Of a stretch of DNA of 64,000 nt, positions 46,000-57,099 are shown one piece after another. Numbering within the stretch: the stretch's first letter is position 1; each line of letters opens with the position of its first letter. Both the position numbers and the translations under genes were made by a program. Source of the stretch: Theobroma cacao (lineage: Eukaryota > Streptophyta > Magnoliopsida > Malvales > Malvaceae); assembly GCF_000208745.1 (NCBI RefSeq), contig NC_030851.1:35752550-35816549 (forward strand), given 5' to 3'. The notes under the pieces were generated by a model. The model saw only the letters and a list, made by a program, of their open reading frames with translations. It did no database searches and was not told the DNA's origin.

Positions 46000-48725
46000 A
46001 ACTTATACCATCACCTCTCACTGTGCTCCGCAGTCTCCAACTCTACCAGTTGATTGATGACAACTTCCCTCTTTTCCTCATATTTGAGCCTCAAATTCCT
46101 GCTTAGCTCCCACATGTTTGCTAACTTCAATTCTAATACCAAATATCTCATTTTGAAATCTACGCCAGAGACTGAGCTTCTTTCATTACTCTCATACTCT
46201 ACTTTATTTCCTACTTGTTATTTCTCTATATGTTCCATGTGTTCTCTCATTTTCTCTTTTCTTTCATCTAAGTTTGTACCCTTTCCAACCACTCTAAAGT
46301 CTTCTCCCTCTTTTTCCTTTTTTTAGACGACCCCTACCTCTCCTAGAACTTTTAAAGGTTGACTTAGTCTCGGGTGAGAATTTTTTCTTGATTTTCTAAC
46401 CTCTTGAACTCCTTCTCGTCTTTACAACTGCCTACTTGTCCTCTTCACCTCCATTTTCTCTTTCCAACTTTTCTTAAAAATCACCAATAAGACTCTCATA
46501 TTGGAACTCACCGATTTTCTCTTTTCCTTTATTTTCTCGATTTTTCTTTTTTTCACCTTATTTTTCTTATAGTCATCTATTGTCACCATCTCCATTACTA
46601 CCTTCTTACCTTTAGTTTTTGGCTTTCCACCATCACCATCCCACTTCCCTTTAGTTCTCCCTTTCTAGTATCACTTTCCTTACTGATCAAACTTTGAACT
46701 TGTCTGTACCCATTGTTTGCTATATCTTTTCCTTCATTGATGTCATCGCCTGTTTTAGTATTTTTCCTATTTCTTACTTAGCCTCTATCATACCAATGAC
46801 CCAATTTTCTACTCTTATTTGGGCTTTTACATTATTCTGGCCTATTGTTTTTTACTTTGCTAATTCTTTGGCCCTTTTCCATCAATCCACTACTATTGCC
46901 CTCTTTTACCTGGACTTTATGAAAATTCTTTGCTAATATTAACTCTTAAGCCCATGAGTTCACTTGTTGGCTGCTCTCTTGGGCCTTACTTTGCTCCTCC
47001 ATCAGTTTTAAATCCTCAGCCCACCAATCTTCTATCTTTTGACCTCAATTCTCTTTTTTCTTCTATCAACCTTATCTGGCTTCTTTTCACCATCATCTTT
47101 GTCATGTTGCCCCCTCCTTAGGATTTAACTCTAATGAGATTTTGATATTGAACTATCGCATCAACCACTTCTCTACAATCTCCACGACCCTTTTCTTGTC
47201 TGGATACTTTCTCATTCTTTTTCTCATTATTTTTGAATTCTTCATATTTTTATATCATTAATGTGGTCACAACTCTTATATTTTCTTTCCCTTTTTCATC
47301 GCTTTTTCTCACTATCCCTATTGCTTTACTATAGGTCCTTTTCCCCGTAACGTGTCTCATTGTCCAAGGTTTACTTTAATTCAAATTCTGTTGACGTTCC
47401 CTCTTTTGCCATACATTGTTTAATAATGCCACCTTTCACCACACCGTTCTACTTCTTTTTCAAAATCTTTTTTCTCTCTCCGCTATTATATCCACTGTAC
47501 GTGGTGGAGCTAGATTCTGCTTTTGCCTCCAAGATAAGGTCTTTTTCCTTTGACCACTCAACCAACTCGCAGCTGTCTTCATTACCTATGATACTGGTAA
47601 TAAATGTATGTCTCTGCCCTAATGCTTCAACACGAACCTTTGGAGGAATTACATTTCTGCTTTTGACTTGCACAAGCATACAAGCTTGGTCTAGCCTTTC
47701 CATTTTAAATGTGCTCCTATCCATAGCTATGAAATCCCTCTAACACTTTGCAATTGCTTTTAATGTATTGTATGCCATAGGTGTAGTGGTATCTCTCTAA
47801 GGCGAACCCATACTCTTACTACCCTTTCGCTATTTAGTGTGTTGATTGGCATTAGAGATATAAACCATCTCTCGAATTGATTGAAATAATTCTCCAATAA
47901 AGTGTCCATCACTTCTCAGTTGCCAAAGGTGACTAATGCATTCTTGATTCCACCAATCTAACACTTGCATAAATCCCTTCTCTAAACAGTTCAAATTGAA
48001 TGCATTTGCAATCCACCCCACCTCTCAGTCTTCCCATGGCATTACAACCAACCCAAGTCATAGCCTCCTCAAGAATCACCATATTAACAACCATTGTGTG
48101 TTCTTTTTGCAAGCCTTGCCATTCTCGTTTGCCTTGGTTGGGGGTACCCTAATGTCATGCTTTACTTTGTCCTCTGTTTGATGAGCCTTACTGTAACCTT
48201 GCTTGCTCCCATTTTGCTCCACGATGTTCTTACTGTGGCCCACCCCCTTATCCCTACTAACTTGGTTTTTCCCATCCCTTTCATTGTTCCTACCTTTAAA
48301 TCTTGCTCCGCCAAACATAACCTCCTCGTACAACCTCTCATCCCTTGTCCTAAAATGTTGTTCTTCGTTGAGTTTTGAGTCCTTTGGAGCTAGGATAAAT
48401 GTCTCAAGTTCAACCTCTCACTTAATAAGTTCTGCTTTTTGCACTTGTAAAATTCTACCATCCAATCAGTGACAATTTCCCCATCTGATTGTTGCCATTA
48501 TCTCACTGCTCTCCCTATATCTGATAAAAGCATAATTTGTCACCCTTCCTTTCTTCTAAATGTTCCTAGTTGGGATGAAGAGATCCACAACCCTTCCAAA
48601 TCCTTCAAAGATCCTTTTCAGCTCGTTCCATGAAATTCTTTTACTTAAATTGTCAATGTACACCGAGAACAACCTGTCAAGCCACCTTCAATAGCTATTC
48701 GTCTCCATCGTCTCTATCCGGCTGC
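46000..48725 (-). pseudogene. LINE C ORF1 with N-terminal RRM, degraded
   Basis: At 48,470-48,690 the minus strand encodes FSVYIDNLSKRISWNELKRI followed by FEGFGRVVDLFIPTRNI, then YAFIRYRESSEIMATI. This is an RNA-recognition motif with both RNP-like strands, as found at the start of ORF1 in many plant L1 elements. Basic, low-complexity sequence follows (48,076-48,333). A CCHC-type region could not be confirmed. A middle domain at 47,449-47,724 (DRSTFKMERLDQACMLVQVK, VRVEALG) is a DUF4283-like ORF1 tract. 46,000-47,100 is acidic and basic linker. Stops and shifts are numerous. Confidence 0.75.
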
Positions 48726-49257
48726 CACCCATTAGTTTTTTCTAATAATTAGGGTTTATGTTTTTGATTATTAAAACCAATAATCAACCATTAAGAAAAA
48801 ATGAGACTTAATATCACATCGCCTAGTATAAATAGACATTTTAAGACACGAATGTACCTTACATCATTTTTTTCAATTAGATCTATTTTTTTGAAAAATA
48901 AAATCTATTCTCCCCTCTCTCTCAAAAACTTTGACGAAAAATGAAAAAAAAAAAAAGGGATTGTGGTTCATTCCTTCAGGTAACTTTTTGGTGTCCTGAA
49001 CACTAGTCAGATTTGATGACCAAATGGCTAATGCATACCATTCTTTATGCCAGGTTATCAGGACCTGTGTAAATGTTATTGGAAAATATTAGTAGTTGGG
49101 TACCTATAGCAAGCCCAAAAGCCAGTTTCAAGTCGCAGGCTTGCAGCTTGCAGCCAAAGAATTTAATAACTGGATCCGGAATTAACCAAAGAACCCACAG
49201 CTGAAGCAATCCTGACTCCGGACAACTCTGCATAGCATTGAAGTCGGGAAAGCAAGT
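48726..49257. other. Unassigned intergenic DNA
   Basis: AT-rich, including an A13 run at 48,943-48,956. No gene recognised. Confidence 0.4.
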
Positions 49258-49368
49258 TTGGTGCAGATATAGTTGATGAGTCAATATATGAGTTTAATAT
49301 ACAAATCTTTGAAATTTGATGCAGATAGTAGTTGATGAGTTAATATGAGCTTAATCGACAAATCTTTG
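49258..49368. repeat. Tandem duplication of about 56 bp
   Basis: TTGGTGCAGATA.TAGTTGATGAGT.AATAT...TTTAAT..ACAAATCTTTG occurs at 49,258-49,312 and again at 49,315-49,368 with a few differences. Confidence 0.8.
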
Positions 49369-50423
49369 TAGGGCATAGTGGATCACTAAAACAGTGGAAG
49401 TTTTTATTAGATCATAAAATGAAGGTTGCCGCCAGCACTTTTTTCTGGCCAATGATAACCAGAATAGTGTTTGTTAGGTGAGGAGATCGAGTGTAGTAAA
49501 AATCAAATATCGGGTCTGCTCAAATCAAAATCCGTAACAGTTCTTTTTTTCCTGGTAAGAGCTGATTTGGTATTGGATTTTAATTTTTAATTAATAGTTT
49601 TAACAGTCAAATATCAAAAATATCATTTTGAAACAAATGAAGCTCAAATATCATTTTAAGGTGATTTGAGACAGTTTTTGAGATTTTACTTCTTCTAACA
49701 ATTAGACTTCGAGACTTGTTCAAAGTTTTAAAATCAAATTTCTGGTGGGATTATGGAAAGGGGGAGAGTTATCTCTTCAAATTCAATAGATTTTGCTATA
49801 TTTGCAATGACTATTATTATTTACAAATATCCAAGCATTTTGCTGCATTCATCCATTTCAAATTGCATAGAATAAGCAATGACTAGAGGTGTCAGACTTT
49901 TAAAATTAAATAAAAACTAATTATTATATTAATATATGATCATATATCCTATTAATAATTATTTTTATTGGATTTAATTTTAAAATATATTTAAAATAGT
50001 AATATAATACTATAATATTTAAAAATATTTTAATCATAAATATAATTTAAATTGGTAGATCGAACTGAATTCAAGCTTAAGTTTAGAGTTATCATTCAAA
50101 TTGACCCAATTCGATTGATGGATACTTTTTAATAATAATTAAAAGAAATTATTACAAATATAAAGAAGATTTAGCAAAAATAGAATTTTTCATTGTAAAA
50201 ATTACTTTGAAAGAAGTAACTACGCAATGAACTTAAAAAAATTATTGTAAACAGAAAGGGAATTGCAACCACTTTATACTTCATTGCAAAATGTGGTTGG
50301 TAAAGGTTTACTTTTTTTTTTTTTGAAAAGCATACTTTCTTGTTATGTTAATTAGGCATTTGGCAAAATGATAAAAAAAATCCAATTAATCGTATTTAAT
50401 TAAAATACAATATAAAGTTATTC
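49369..50423. other. Unassigned intergenic DNA
   Basis: AT-rich sequence left of the MLP promoter region, no domain or structured repeat identified. Confidence 0.4.
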
Positions 50424-50762
50424 TCAAAAAAAAAATCAATTTAAAGTTCAAGTTAAATATTAATCCTAGCATATGTAAAAATTATAATAATCTTAACACA
50501 GGATAAATTGGTATGTGAAATTTTCATTTTTTATAATGTAAATAATGCATTAAATTTTTTACTGATCTATGTAATAGACATTTCATTAGTTCGAAAGAAA
50601 ATAGGTATATATATATATATATATATATCATTATGAGTTAAATAAGTTTAATTTAGATACTTAAAAACTTAAAATTAAATAAAAATTTTAAATTCAAATC
50701 GCATCCTATATTGGATGTCGTCATTATCTTTATCAGCAAAAATATACTATTTTAATGAATAA
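50424..50762 (+). repeat. Duplicated segment upstream of the MLP gene
   Basis: Second copy of the segment at 9,548-9,900. It contains a (TA)n microsatellite at 50,606-50,628, where the other copy has (CATA)n then TA. It ends about 435 bp before the MLP start codon. Confidence 0.8.
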
Positions 50763-51100
50763 ATTGTTAGGCGAGCAGTGGTCATTAGTCTGTCTGTGTT
50801 GTTATTGGGGTGTTAATGTCTCCAACGTCTTGTACTTTTCCACTGTGTACTATAATACATTATTATCAATTAAAAAAATTTAAAGTCAAAATTTTAAATA
50901 AAAAGTACATGCATAATTGATCCATTATTGAATCAATTATGGATTCTAAAATTTAATCCTTTATCATCTAACAATAAAATGCTAGGGGAAATTAACCTTT
51001 CGCACTTAGGTGGCAAGCGATTATTGGATACACAATGTGAATCTAAAAAGCATGAAGTACTGGAGTGGAGAGGATCGCTGCTTAGACATGGACACCGGTC

Positions 51101-51108
51101 TATAAAAG
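51101..51108 (+). promoter_or_regulatory. TATA box of the MLP gene
   Basis: TATAAAAG lies 97 bp upstream of the ATG at 51,198. That leaves an expected 5' UTR of about 60-70 bp. It is a strong match to the plant TATA consensus. Confidence 0.75.
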
Positions 51109-51197
51109 GAAACAATCTTGCAATCCATTGAGCTATAACCCTAAAATACTACATCTTAATAGCAAATTCTTGACAATCAAGAAATCTTGGCGAAACT

Positions 51198-52609
51198 ATG
51201 CCGTCCGTTCTGACTGGTAAGCTTGAGGCTGATGTAGAGATCAAGGCTTCCGCCGAGAAGTTCCATGATATGTTCTGCAACAGACCACACCATGTGTCCA
51301 ACGCCTGCTCTGACAAGATACAAGGGTGTGATTTGCATGACGGTGATTGGGGGACTGTGGGTTCCATTGTCTACTGGAGTTATGTGCATGGTAACATTAC
51401 AAACCAAGAAATCTTTTATGCTTTTTCCTGGATTTAATTTTTTTTTTCTTCTATATCATTTTCTGCATCTTCTTTTTCTTTTTGTTAGCAGAATCTCAAT
51501 TCATTCTTTCTTTTTCTTCTTCTTCTTCTTTTTCTTCTTGGGTTGATCTTCTCTTTTGTTGTTCTCTCCTTGTGGATGAGTGTTGCTGTTTTTGTAATTT
51601 GTTTTCTGGTTCTGCTGGTGATGGCCTTCTCAGCTAGTTTCCTTCTGAACCTCTGTTTCTTTTGTTTCAATCTATCAATAATACGTCTCTTGCTATAAAC
51701 AAAAAAAAAAAAAAAAAAAACCAATCTTAAACGATCACAATAAAACGTTTCATTTAATTTTTTGAATAACCCTACAATAATTTCTTCTTGTATGAAGAAT
51801 TTTGTTTTACTTAAACTACATACCAAGGCCATCATCAAACTATGTATCTTTGGAAATTACACCATCCTTTGATCACAAGCCTTACCCTACGTCACTAGGT
51901 TCATAAATTCATCGGCGAGTTTGTGTTCGGAATCCCCTAGTTAGGCTATGTTACTCTAATATGATGTTAAATTTTAAGAAAATATTTATGTGTGGAGAAT
52001 ATTTTAAACTTATTTTATATGAATTTTATTTTTCAATATTATCAGCAACATGCACACATGTGGAACTTTCATTCAAATTCCGTACAACTCAATCAATGCT
52101 TATATATAAAGATTTTTTTTTCTTTTATAATTAGGGGAGAGGATTCGATCCTTGTTCTCTAAACAGGAGATCATATACCAATGAGCGAAAATACTCATAT
52201 ATAGATTAATATCATTATTATCCATACAAAGAATCAAATATTCGTGTAAGCACATAAATGGATTAATTTTTGTTAAAAAAATTTCTCTTTAAAATAAACA
52301 AAAGGAATTTGTTTATTTGTATTATATATAGATGGAGAGGCTAAGAAAGCGAAGGAGTTAGTTGAAGCAATTGACTCAGAGAACAACTCAATCACTTTCA
52401 GAGTGATTGAAGGAGATCTCATGAAGGAGTACAAGAGCTTTGTGGTCAAAATTCAAGCTACAACCAAGAGCGAGGGTGAGGGCAGTATAGTGCACTGGAC
52501 TTTCGAATACGAAAAGCTGCACGAGGGCATTGCACATCCAGAGACTCTGCTGGAATTCGCAGTCCAAGTCTCCAAAGACATGGACACTCACCTCATCCAA
52601 GGAAATTAG
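51198..52609 (+). CDS. MLP-like protein (Bet v 1 / major latex protein family), two exons
   Basis: Join of 51,198-51,390 and 52,332-52,609, giving 156 residues, close to the usual 150-155. The intron is GT...AG, phase 1, after codon 64, the conserved position in Bet v 1-family genes. The start is the first ATG after the TATA box. The N-terminus MPSVLTGKLEADVEIKASAEKF is typical of MLPs (GKLE..VEIK...KF). The glycine-rich loop GDWGTVGS lies at residues 49-56, followed by VYWSYVHDGE across the splice. The C-terminal half shows EGDLMKEYKSF, HWTFEYEKLHEG and the amphipathic helix ETLLEFAVQVSKDMDTHL. The fold makes a hydrophobic ligand cavity in a small cytosolic protein. Family members are linked to defence and stress responses, but the ligand here is unknown. 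It is the only intact host gene seen. Confidence 0.95.
51391..52331 (+). other. MLP intron with a retroposed tail
   Basis: 941 bp phase-1 intron, donor GTAACA, acceptor ATATATAG. It is long for this family. It contains a T/C-rich stretch, then about 190 bp ending TCAATAATACGTCTCTTGCT followed by ATAAAC and a run of 20 A (51,700-51,720). This resembles the polyadenylated 3' end of a LINE or SINE. A target duplication is not clear. Confidence 0.7.
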
Positions 52610-52759
52610 CTATTATCGAATCCCATGTTGTGTGCTACTATTATGATAAGTACTGATCTAAGAATAAGCTTTCTTTTTCCTTTTAATTGGAATATTTGCA
52701 TGTTGGAATATGCTGTATGCCTGAGGTGGGAAGCTTTCTGTGTTATGTACCAGAGAAGA

Positions 52760-52765
52760 AATAAA
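52760..52765 (+). terminator. Probable polyadenylation signal of the MLP gene
   Basis: AATAAA, 151 bp downstream of the stop codon, is the first canonical signal in the 3' region. Confidence 0.55.
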
Positions 52766-52859
52766 AAAAGATAAGCAGGCAGAAAGCTTTTTATCTTTTT
52801 GTATGTTAATTAGTTGTTTTATGTATCGAGTTGAGTGTATCTTCTTTTGCGCTTCGATT

Positions 52860-53404
52860 GTGTGATATATATATATATATATAATTTCATAATTTCTTTC
52901 TAGTTTTCATAATTTCAGAGGGTATTTGAGATTCAATACTCGCAACCATTTGCCAACTTAAATGTCAGCCGAGACATCATCAATGGAACATCGTGTGCTA
53001 ACAATACTCTTTGCCTACTTAAGAGGCTTATCTTGTTATTTTTTTTTTCTAATACGATCGTTTCAATAAGTTTACTCGCTTATATCTTGTATCTTACATC
53101 TCTTTTCAAAATTCAAAATCAAAATTTATAAATTAAAATTTTGAAATTCCAATATTGTTTAAAGTTATTAATCCAATGTACTAGCACAGCACAGATGCTA
53201 GCAACTCTCAACATTGACCCGTATCACGTGTATGTTGCAGGATACAATTTTCTTTCTCTTTCTTTTCCTCTGTTTGAAAAGTAGGGACACGGTTTTTTTA
53301 GAACTAGGAGAGTTAGTAATCGACAAAAGGATAACAAGGAATTTTGTCAATCTTGCATGCGTTCAGATTCTTTCGGTCTTTTTCTTTTATGGGGGCTAAT
53401 TTAA
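52860..53404. other. Intergenic DNA after the MLP gene
   Basis: (TA)n microsatellite at 52,865-52,883, otherwise AT-rich. No gene recognised. Confidence 0.4.
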
Positions 53405-53835
53405 TTTTTTTTTGAATAGTAGGATTTCATTAAAAAGAGGGTAGAATTCCAACAGAAAAGGGGATCCCCAAAATCAACAATGGCAACAACCAACCAGGAA
53501 AAAAGATCATAGAGCAGCAAACGACACAAAGCAAAAACAAGCGAAGAGGAAAAAAATACAAAACATCAATAGAAAGAACAGAGAAGGAAAAGACGTCAAA
53601 GAACACAAATCAACCAAAAACTTGAATGCGATCCGAAGTTCTATCAACCGCAAGCTTAGCCAAATGATCCACAAGAAAATTAATTGTTGAATCTGACTCT
53701 ATGGTGGCTTTATCTTGGATGAACAATATCGGCCAGAGGCCATGAGAAAAATGATCCATTTTTAATGAGATAGATGCTTTAAAGTAGTCGATTGATATGG
53801 TCACATTTGTGCAAACTTTAAGAAAAGCCAACTTC
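53405..53835 (-). mobile_element. 5'-truncated LINE 3' end with RNase H tail
   Basis: Begins on the + strand with T9 (poly(A) on the element strand after TTTTTAATGAAATCCTACTATTC). The minus strand frame 53,610-53,831 includes DKATIESDSTINFLVDHLAK followed by LAVDRTSDRIQVFG. It ends as the RNase H domain of plant LINEs does (ADxLAK then a short tail). The upstream part is missing. Confidence 0.7.
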
Positions 53836-54130
53836 TTTGCTGATTATTTAAACTCAATTCTAAGTGGATAAGAAATCCATTTTTTCAGCTTGGTGGTGAT
53901 TCAATGTAACTATTGTGTTGTGCAGTCTTTATTGGTTGTGATTGTATGTTTGCTTATGTTTAATTCATGAGTCGGTGTTTTTGAGCCACAGTCTCATTAT
54001 GTATGAGCATTTAGCACTTCAAGTGGTCTCTTGAGGTGATTTCTTATACTCATGGGGCCTTTACGGGTTTTTCCATGCACTGGTTTAAGTGATTATTAAT
54101 AAAACCCTTATGATTGGTGGAGAAAAAAAA
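53836..54130 (+). mobile_element. LINE 3' untranslated fragment
   Basis: Non-coding sequence ending TTAATAAAACCCTTATGATT followed by GGTGGAG and A8 at 54,122-54,129. The polyadenylation-like AATAAA plus A tail fits a 5'-truncated LINE 3' end in + orientation, immediately before LINE B. Confidence 0.55.
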
Positions 54131-54199
54131 CTATAGAAGGATAAGTGTAGGTAATTGGAAGTCAATTGATGAAATAGAGATAAATAGTCAAGCAAGTCG

Positions 54200-56600
54200 T
54201 GGATGAGATCTTTTCACAATTTTTGTTAACAATGTTTCCCAGGGAGTTAATTGGAAATGGTTGAAGACAATATGTGAGAAGTTCGAGAAGGTTCTTGACA
54301 TTTTCATTCCATAAAGGGGATCTAAAAGAAGGAGGTATTTCGATTTTGTAAGATTTTCTTTTTTAGAAGAAGCAAGGAAAGCAATCTAAAATATGTTTGG
54401 GGTGTGATTTTTGGATCACAAAATCAAGCTAATATGGCTCGATTTGAGCCAAGATTAGCGTTTTGGAAGAAAAAATAGCTAAAAAATTGTTTTACGTTTG
54501 AAATTCTAGAGAAGAGGATCAGGGAAATAAAGTAGAAGTAAACTTGGAGAAGGACAAAACACAAAAAGGCAAGATGAAATTATACTTACAAGCACTAATG
54601 TGGGATGAAAATAAAGAGGTCGAGGATTTGAAGAAAGAGAAAGAAAAGACTCCAAATAGAAAGATCTGTGTGGGGGTTGCAGAAAAAGAAAAGTTGTATT
54701 GGTTGGAAAAGAGTATCATTGGACGTAGCAAGAACGTTTTGGAGGAAGAAGACATTGAATAACATACGAGAGTTGAAGGTATGGATGGGATAACGATGAG
54801 AAGAATATCTAGCAAGCTTTACCTGATCACTTTTGATAACAAAGATGTATGGGAAGAAATGAAAAAAGAAAAATGGCTAAGGTTACAAGGATGGTTGGAT
54901 GAAAATTGAGTAATGGTTAATACATTTTAAGCCAAAAAATATAATATCATGGATTGCTTATGGGGTTCGAATTCATGTGTGGAATATTTTGATTTTTTAG
55001 GATATGACAAGTTTGTTAAGGGAGTTTATATGTAATGATAAAAAAATTTTAAATCCTAAATCATTTAGGAGGGGATTATTTCAGATTTTTACAAATCCTA
55101 TTAACAAAAATGAAGAATTGGTGAACTTAATTGTTGATGCAAAGACATTCCAAGTTAGAGTGTTAAAGGTTGAATTGGAGGCAATATCCATGTTCATGTT
55201 ACGTCATTGTTTCTTTGTTGCCATAAGCATCAAAAAATTTAAAGGTAATTTCCAAGTGTAAAGTTGAAAAGATTGGTGATGATTTTGTAAAAAAAAGTAG
55301 GATTAACAAATGGATGGTTTGGAGAATAGATGATAACTGTGAGAATCAACATTTCTTTGGATCTACAAAGCATGTGGAATGCAATAATGAGGTTTTATAA
55401 GAAATTTAAAGACAAAAGGTGATATTAAAGGAAAGAAGGGAAAAGTTTAGAGTTAGAGATGCATATTGAATCAAAGAAACAAATAAGGCTTGAAAAGGGG
55501 CGTTAGCAACATGAACTCGAATTTTATGAGCAAGGCTTTTCCAAAAAGGGTGGAGTTAAGGAGAGAAACTAGGCTTCAAAATAAATTTGACAATGGAATC
55601 GAAGAAGAATATCAACAGGAAAATCAAAGGTAAAAAAGAGGAAACAAAAGAGAGAAAAGATAAGTTTTGGGGTTAAAAATGAATTTGATGTTGAAAACTC
55701 AAGTTGGGCCTACCAATGGGCTCTTGTAGTTTGGACTTGAAAATGATAAGTACACCCTGTGCAAGTGTTGTGGGTCCACGTTTCTAACTCAAAAGATACG
55801 TTTAATAAGTGGAAGAAGGTCTTCATTTATTAACTCAAGACTTACCTTTTCTCATACTAATATGGGATTCATGACATTCAAGTAAACCCAATTGTGCAAC
55901 GCCCTCGTTGCACTGGTTCTTTACTCAAAGAGGAGAACTCATAGTGGAAAGTGACTCTTACACTAATCTAGATTTACTTCGACTTTGATATCTTTCATGG
56001 GGTCTCATATCAGTGAAGATTTGGGTTTATTCTGATACCACTTGTCACGAACTCACGTTTTCAATCCTAAAGGCATGCCTAATAGGTGGAGGAAGGCCTT
56101 TATTTATAAAATCAAGACCCACCTCATATTCTACTAATGTGTGATCCATGGCACAAGGACATTAATCTTGAGTAAATGTTTGGGCTTCAATATGGGCCCG
56201 TGGAGAATGGGTTCAAAGAAGAAGAATAAGACATATTACTTGTTGAGAAATGAGTTGTCCGTTGAAGGGGTTATTAAATAATGGGCTTTTCATTTTCACA
56301 CCTAATTTAGAGACTTTTTGGGAAATAAGAGGAGAAGTTGGCCTGATTTAAATGAGGTTAGACATAATCTTGTAAGGAGTAAACATATTTGCCTTGAAGT
56401 AGGTGAAAAAAAAGTTGAAGAAGATAACTACAAGAAGAAAATGAAGTGCAAAGAATTCAATTGCAAATGCTTCACTTTTCGAGGGGGACATTATCAACAA
56501 AAATTTAATTATCACATAAAAACTAAAGGAAATTTGGAAAGTGGGACAGAAATTATAGCCTACCACGATAAGCAATGAAGAAATTATTTTGGAAAAATTG
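54200..56600 (+). pseudogene. LINE B ORF1 with RRM, degraded
   Basis: At 54,208-54,420 the + strand encodes FTIFVNNVSQGVNWKWLKTI followed by CEKFEKVLDIFIP, then RRRYFDFVRFSFLEEARKAI. This is an RNA-recognition motif with RNP-like strands and short helices, matching the arrangement in LINE C. Open pieces at 54,544-54,762 and 55,004-55,261 continue ORF1 (SFRRGLFQIF, TFQVRVLKVE). 56,318-56,578 is a later piece. A stop splits the RRM and the TRIM splits the tail. ORF1 proteins bind element RNA. Confidence 0.8.
55766..56153 (-). mobile_element. TRIM retrotransposon inside LINE B
   Basis: Miniature LTR retrotransposon of 388 bp. Two 111 bp LTRs (55,766-55,876 and 56,043-56,153) align over their whole length (CACGTTT, AATA.GTGGA.GAAGG, CTT.ATTTAT.AA.TCAAGAC, CT.CATA.TA.TA.TG..GAT.CATG.CA). 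The interior is 166 bp. Immediately before the right LTR the element strand reads AGTGGTATCAGAATAAAC, a tRNA-iMet primer site, which sets the minus orientation. CAAG-like bases flank both sides (gCAAG and CAAGg), a weak TSD. No coding capacity, so it would be mobilised in trans. Confidence 0.85.
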
Positions 56601-57099
56601 GAGAAGATAGATGATATGAAGAAATAACCATCTTCCATTTAGTAAGTAGTAATATGGAAATTAACTATCTATACAATGTGTGGGGTGCTTGACGTAAATA
56701 TGATGGTTTGACTTGATTGTTTTTCTTTTGTATGTGGGGTGGTGTCTTACAAATTTCTATATTGTATTAGAATATTTTAAAGGATTGAGGTGTGCATTCA
56801 ATGGGGATTGGAATTTTTTTGAAAGCTAGTTTGTTTGTTAATACTTAGGTAAAGATTTTGTAAATAGTGTATTTTGATTTTATCTCAAGTTTCTGAGGTG
56901 ATAAAGTGTATAAGGGAATTTAGTTAGAAGAGGGAGTTTATGAAGTAATTTGTCTACTTGGGGTTCTTGGGGTGGAACTAATATGAGGATTGTCTCTTAG
57001 AGCATAAGGAGATTAGGTAGCAATTTCAAGGCTTGACTAGTTAAAAAATTGATTTTGAGTCTAAGGGTAAATAAACGTTGATATTTGAAACTAAATTGA

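Larger units (their letters stand above)
40262..48725 (-). mobile_element. LINE C, L1-type with RRM-containing ORF1, internally deleted
   Basis: Minus-strand non-LTR retrotransposon of about 8.5 kb. From right to left: ORF1 with an N-terminal RRM, APE endonuclease, reverse transcriptase, zf-RVT zinc finger, and a long 3' region ending in a poly(A) tail (poly(T) on + at about 40,262-40,277, preceded on the element strand by AATAAATTCGCTTATCAAG). All frames are broken. A deletion near 43,958 has removed the RT catalytic box. Assigning the whole 40,262-42,870 stretch to this LINE's 3' region is an inference from strand and continuity. Confidence 0.8.

Noticed and set aside
47360..48472. Several + strand frames of 85-127 codons
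   Set aside because: They are antisense to LINE C ORF1. Their composition mirrors the minus-strand coding sequence.
48740..48960. Possible additional LTR end near CTAGTATAAATAGACATTTTAA
   Set aside because: It has a TATA-like start and leader texture, but no partner repeat, PBS or TSD was found.
51149..51407. Minus-strand frames overlapping MLP exon 1
   Set aside because: Shadows of the MLP coding exon, which has a family match, splice sites and a TATA box on the + strand.
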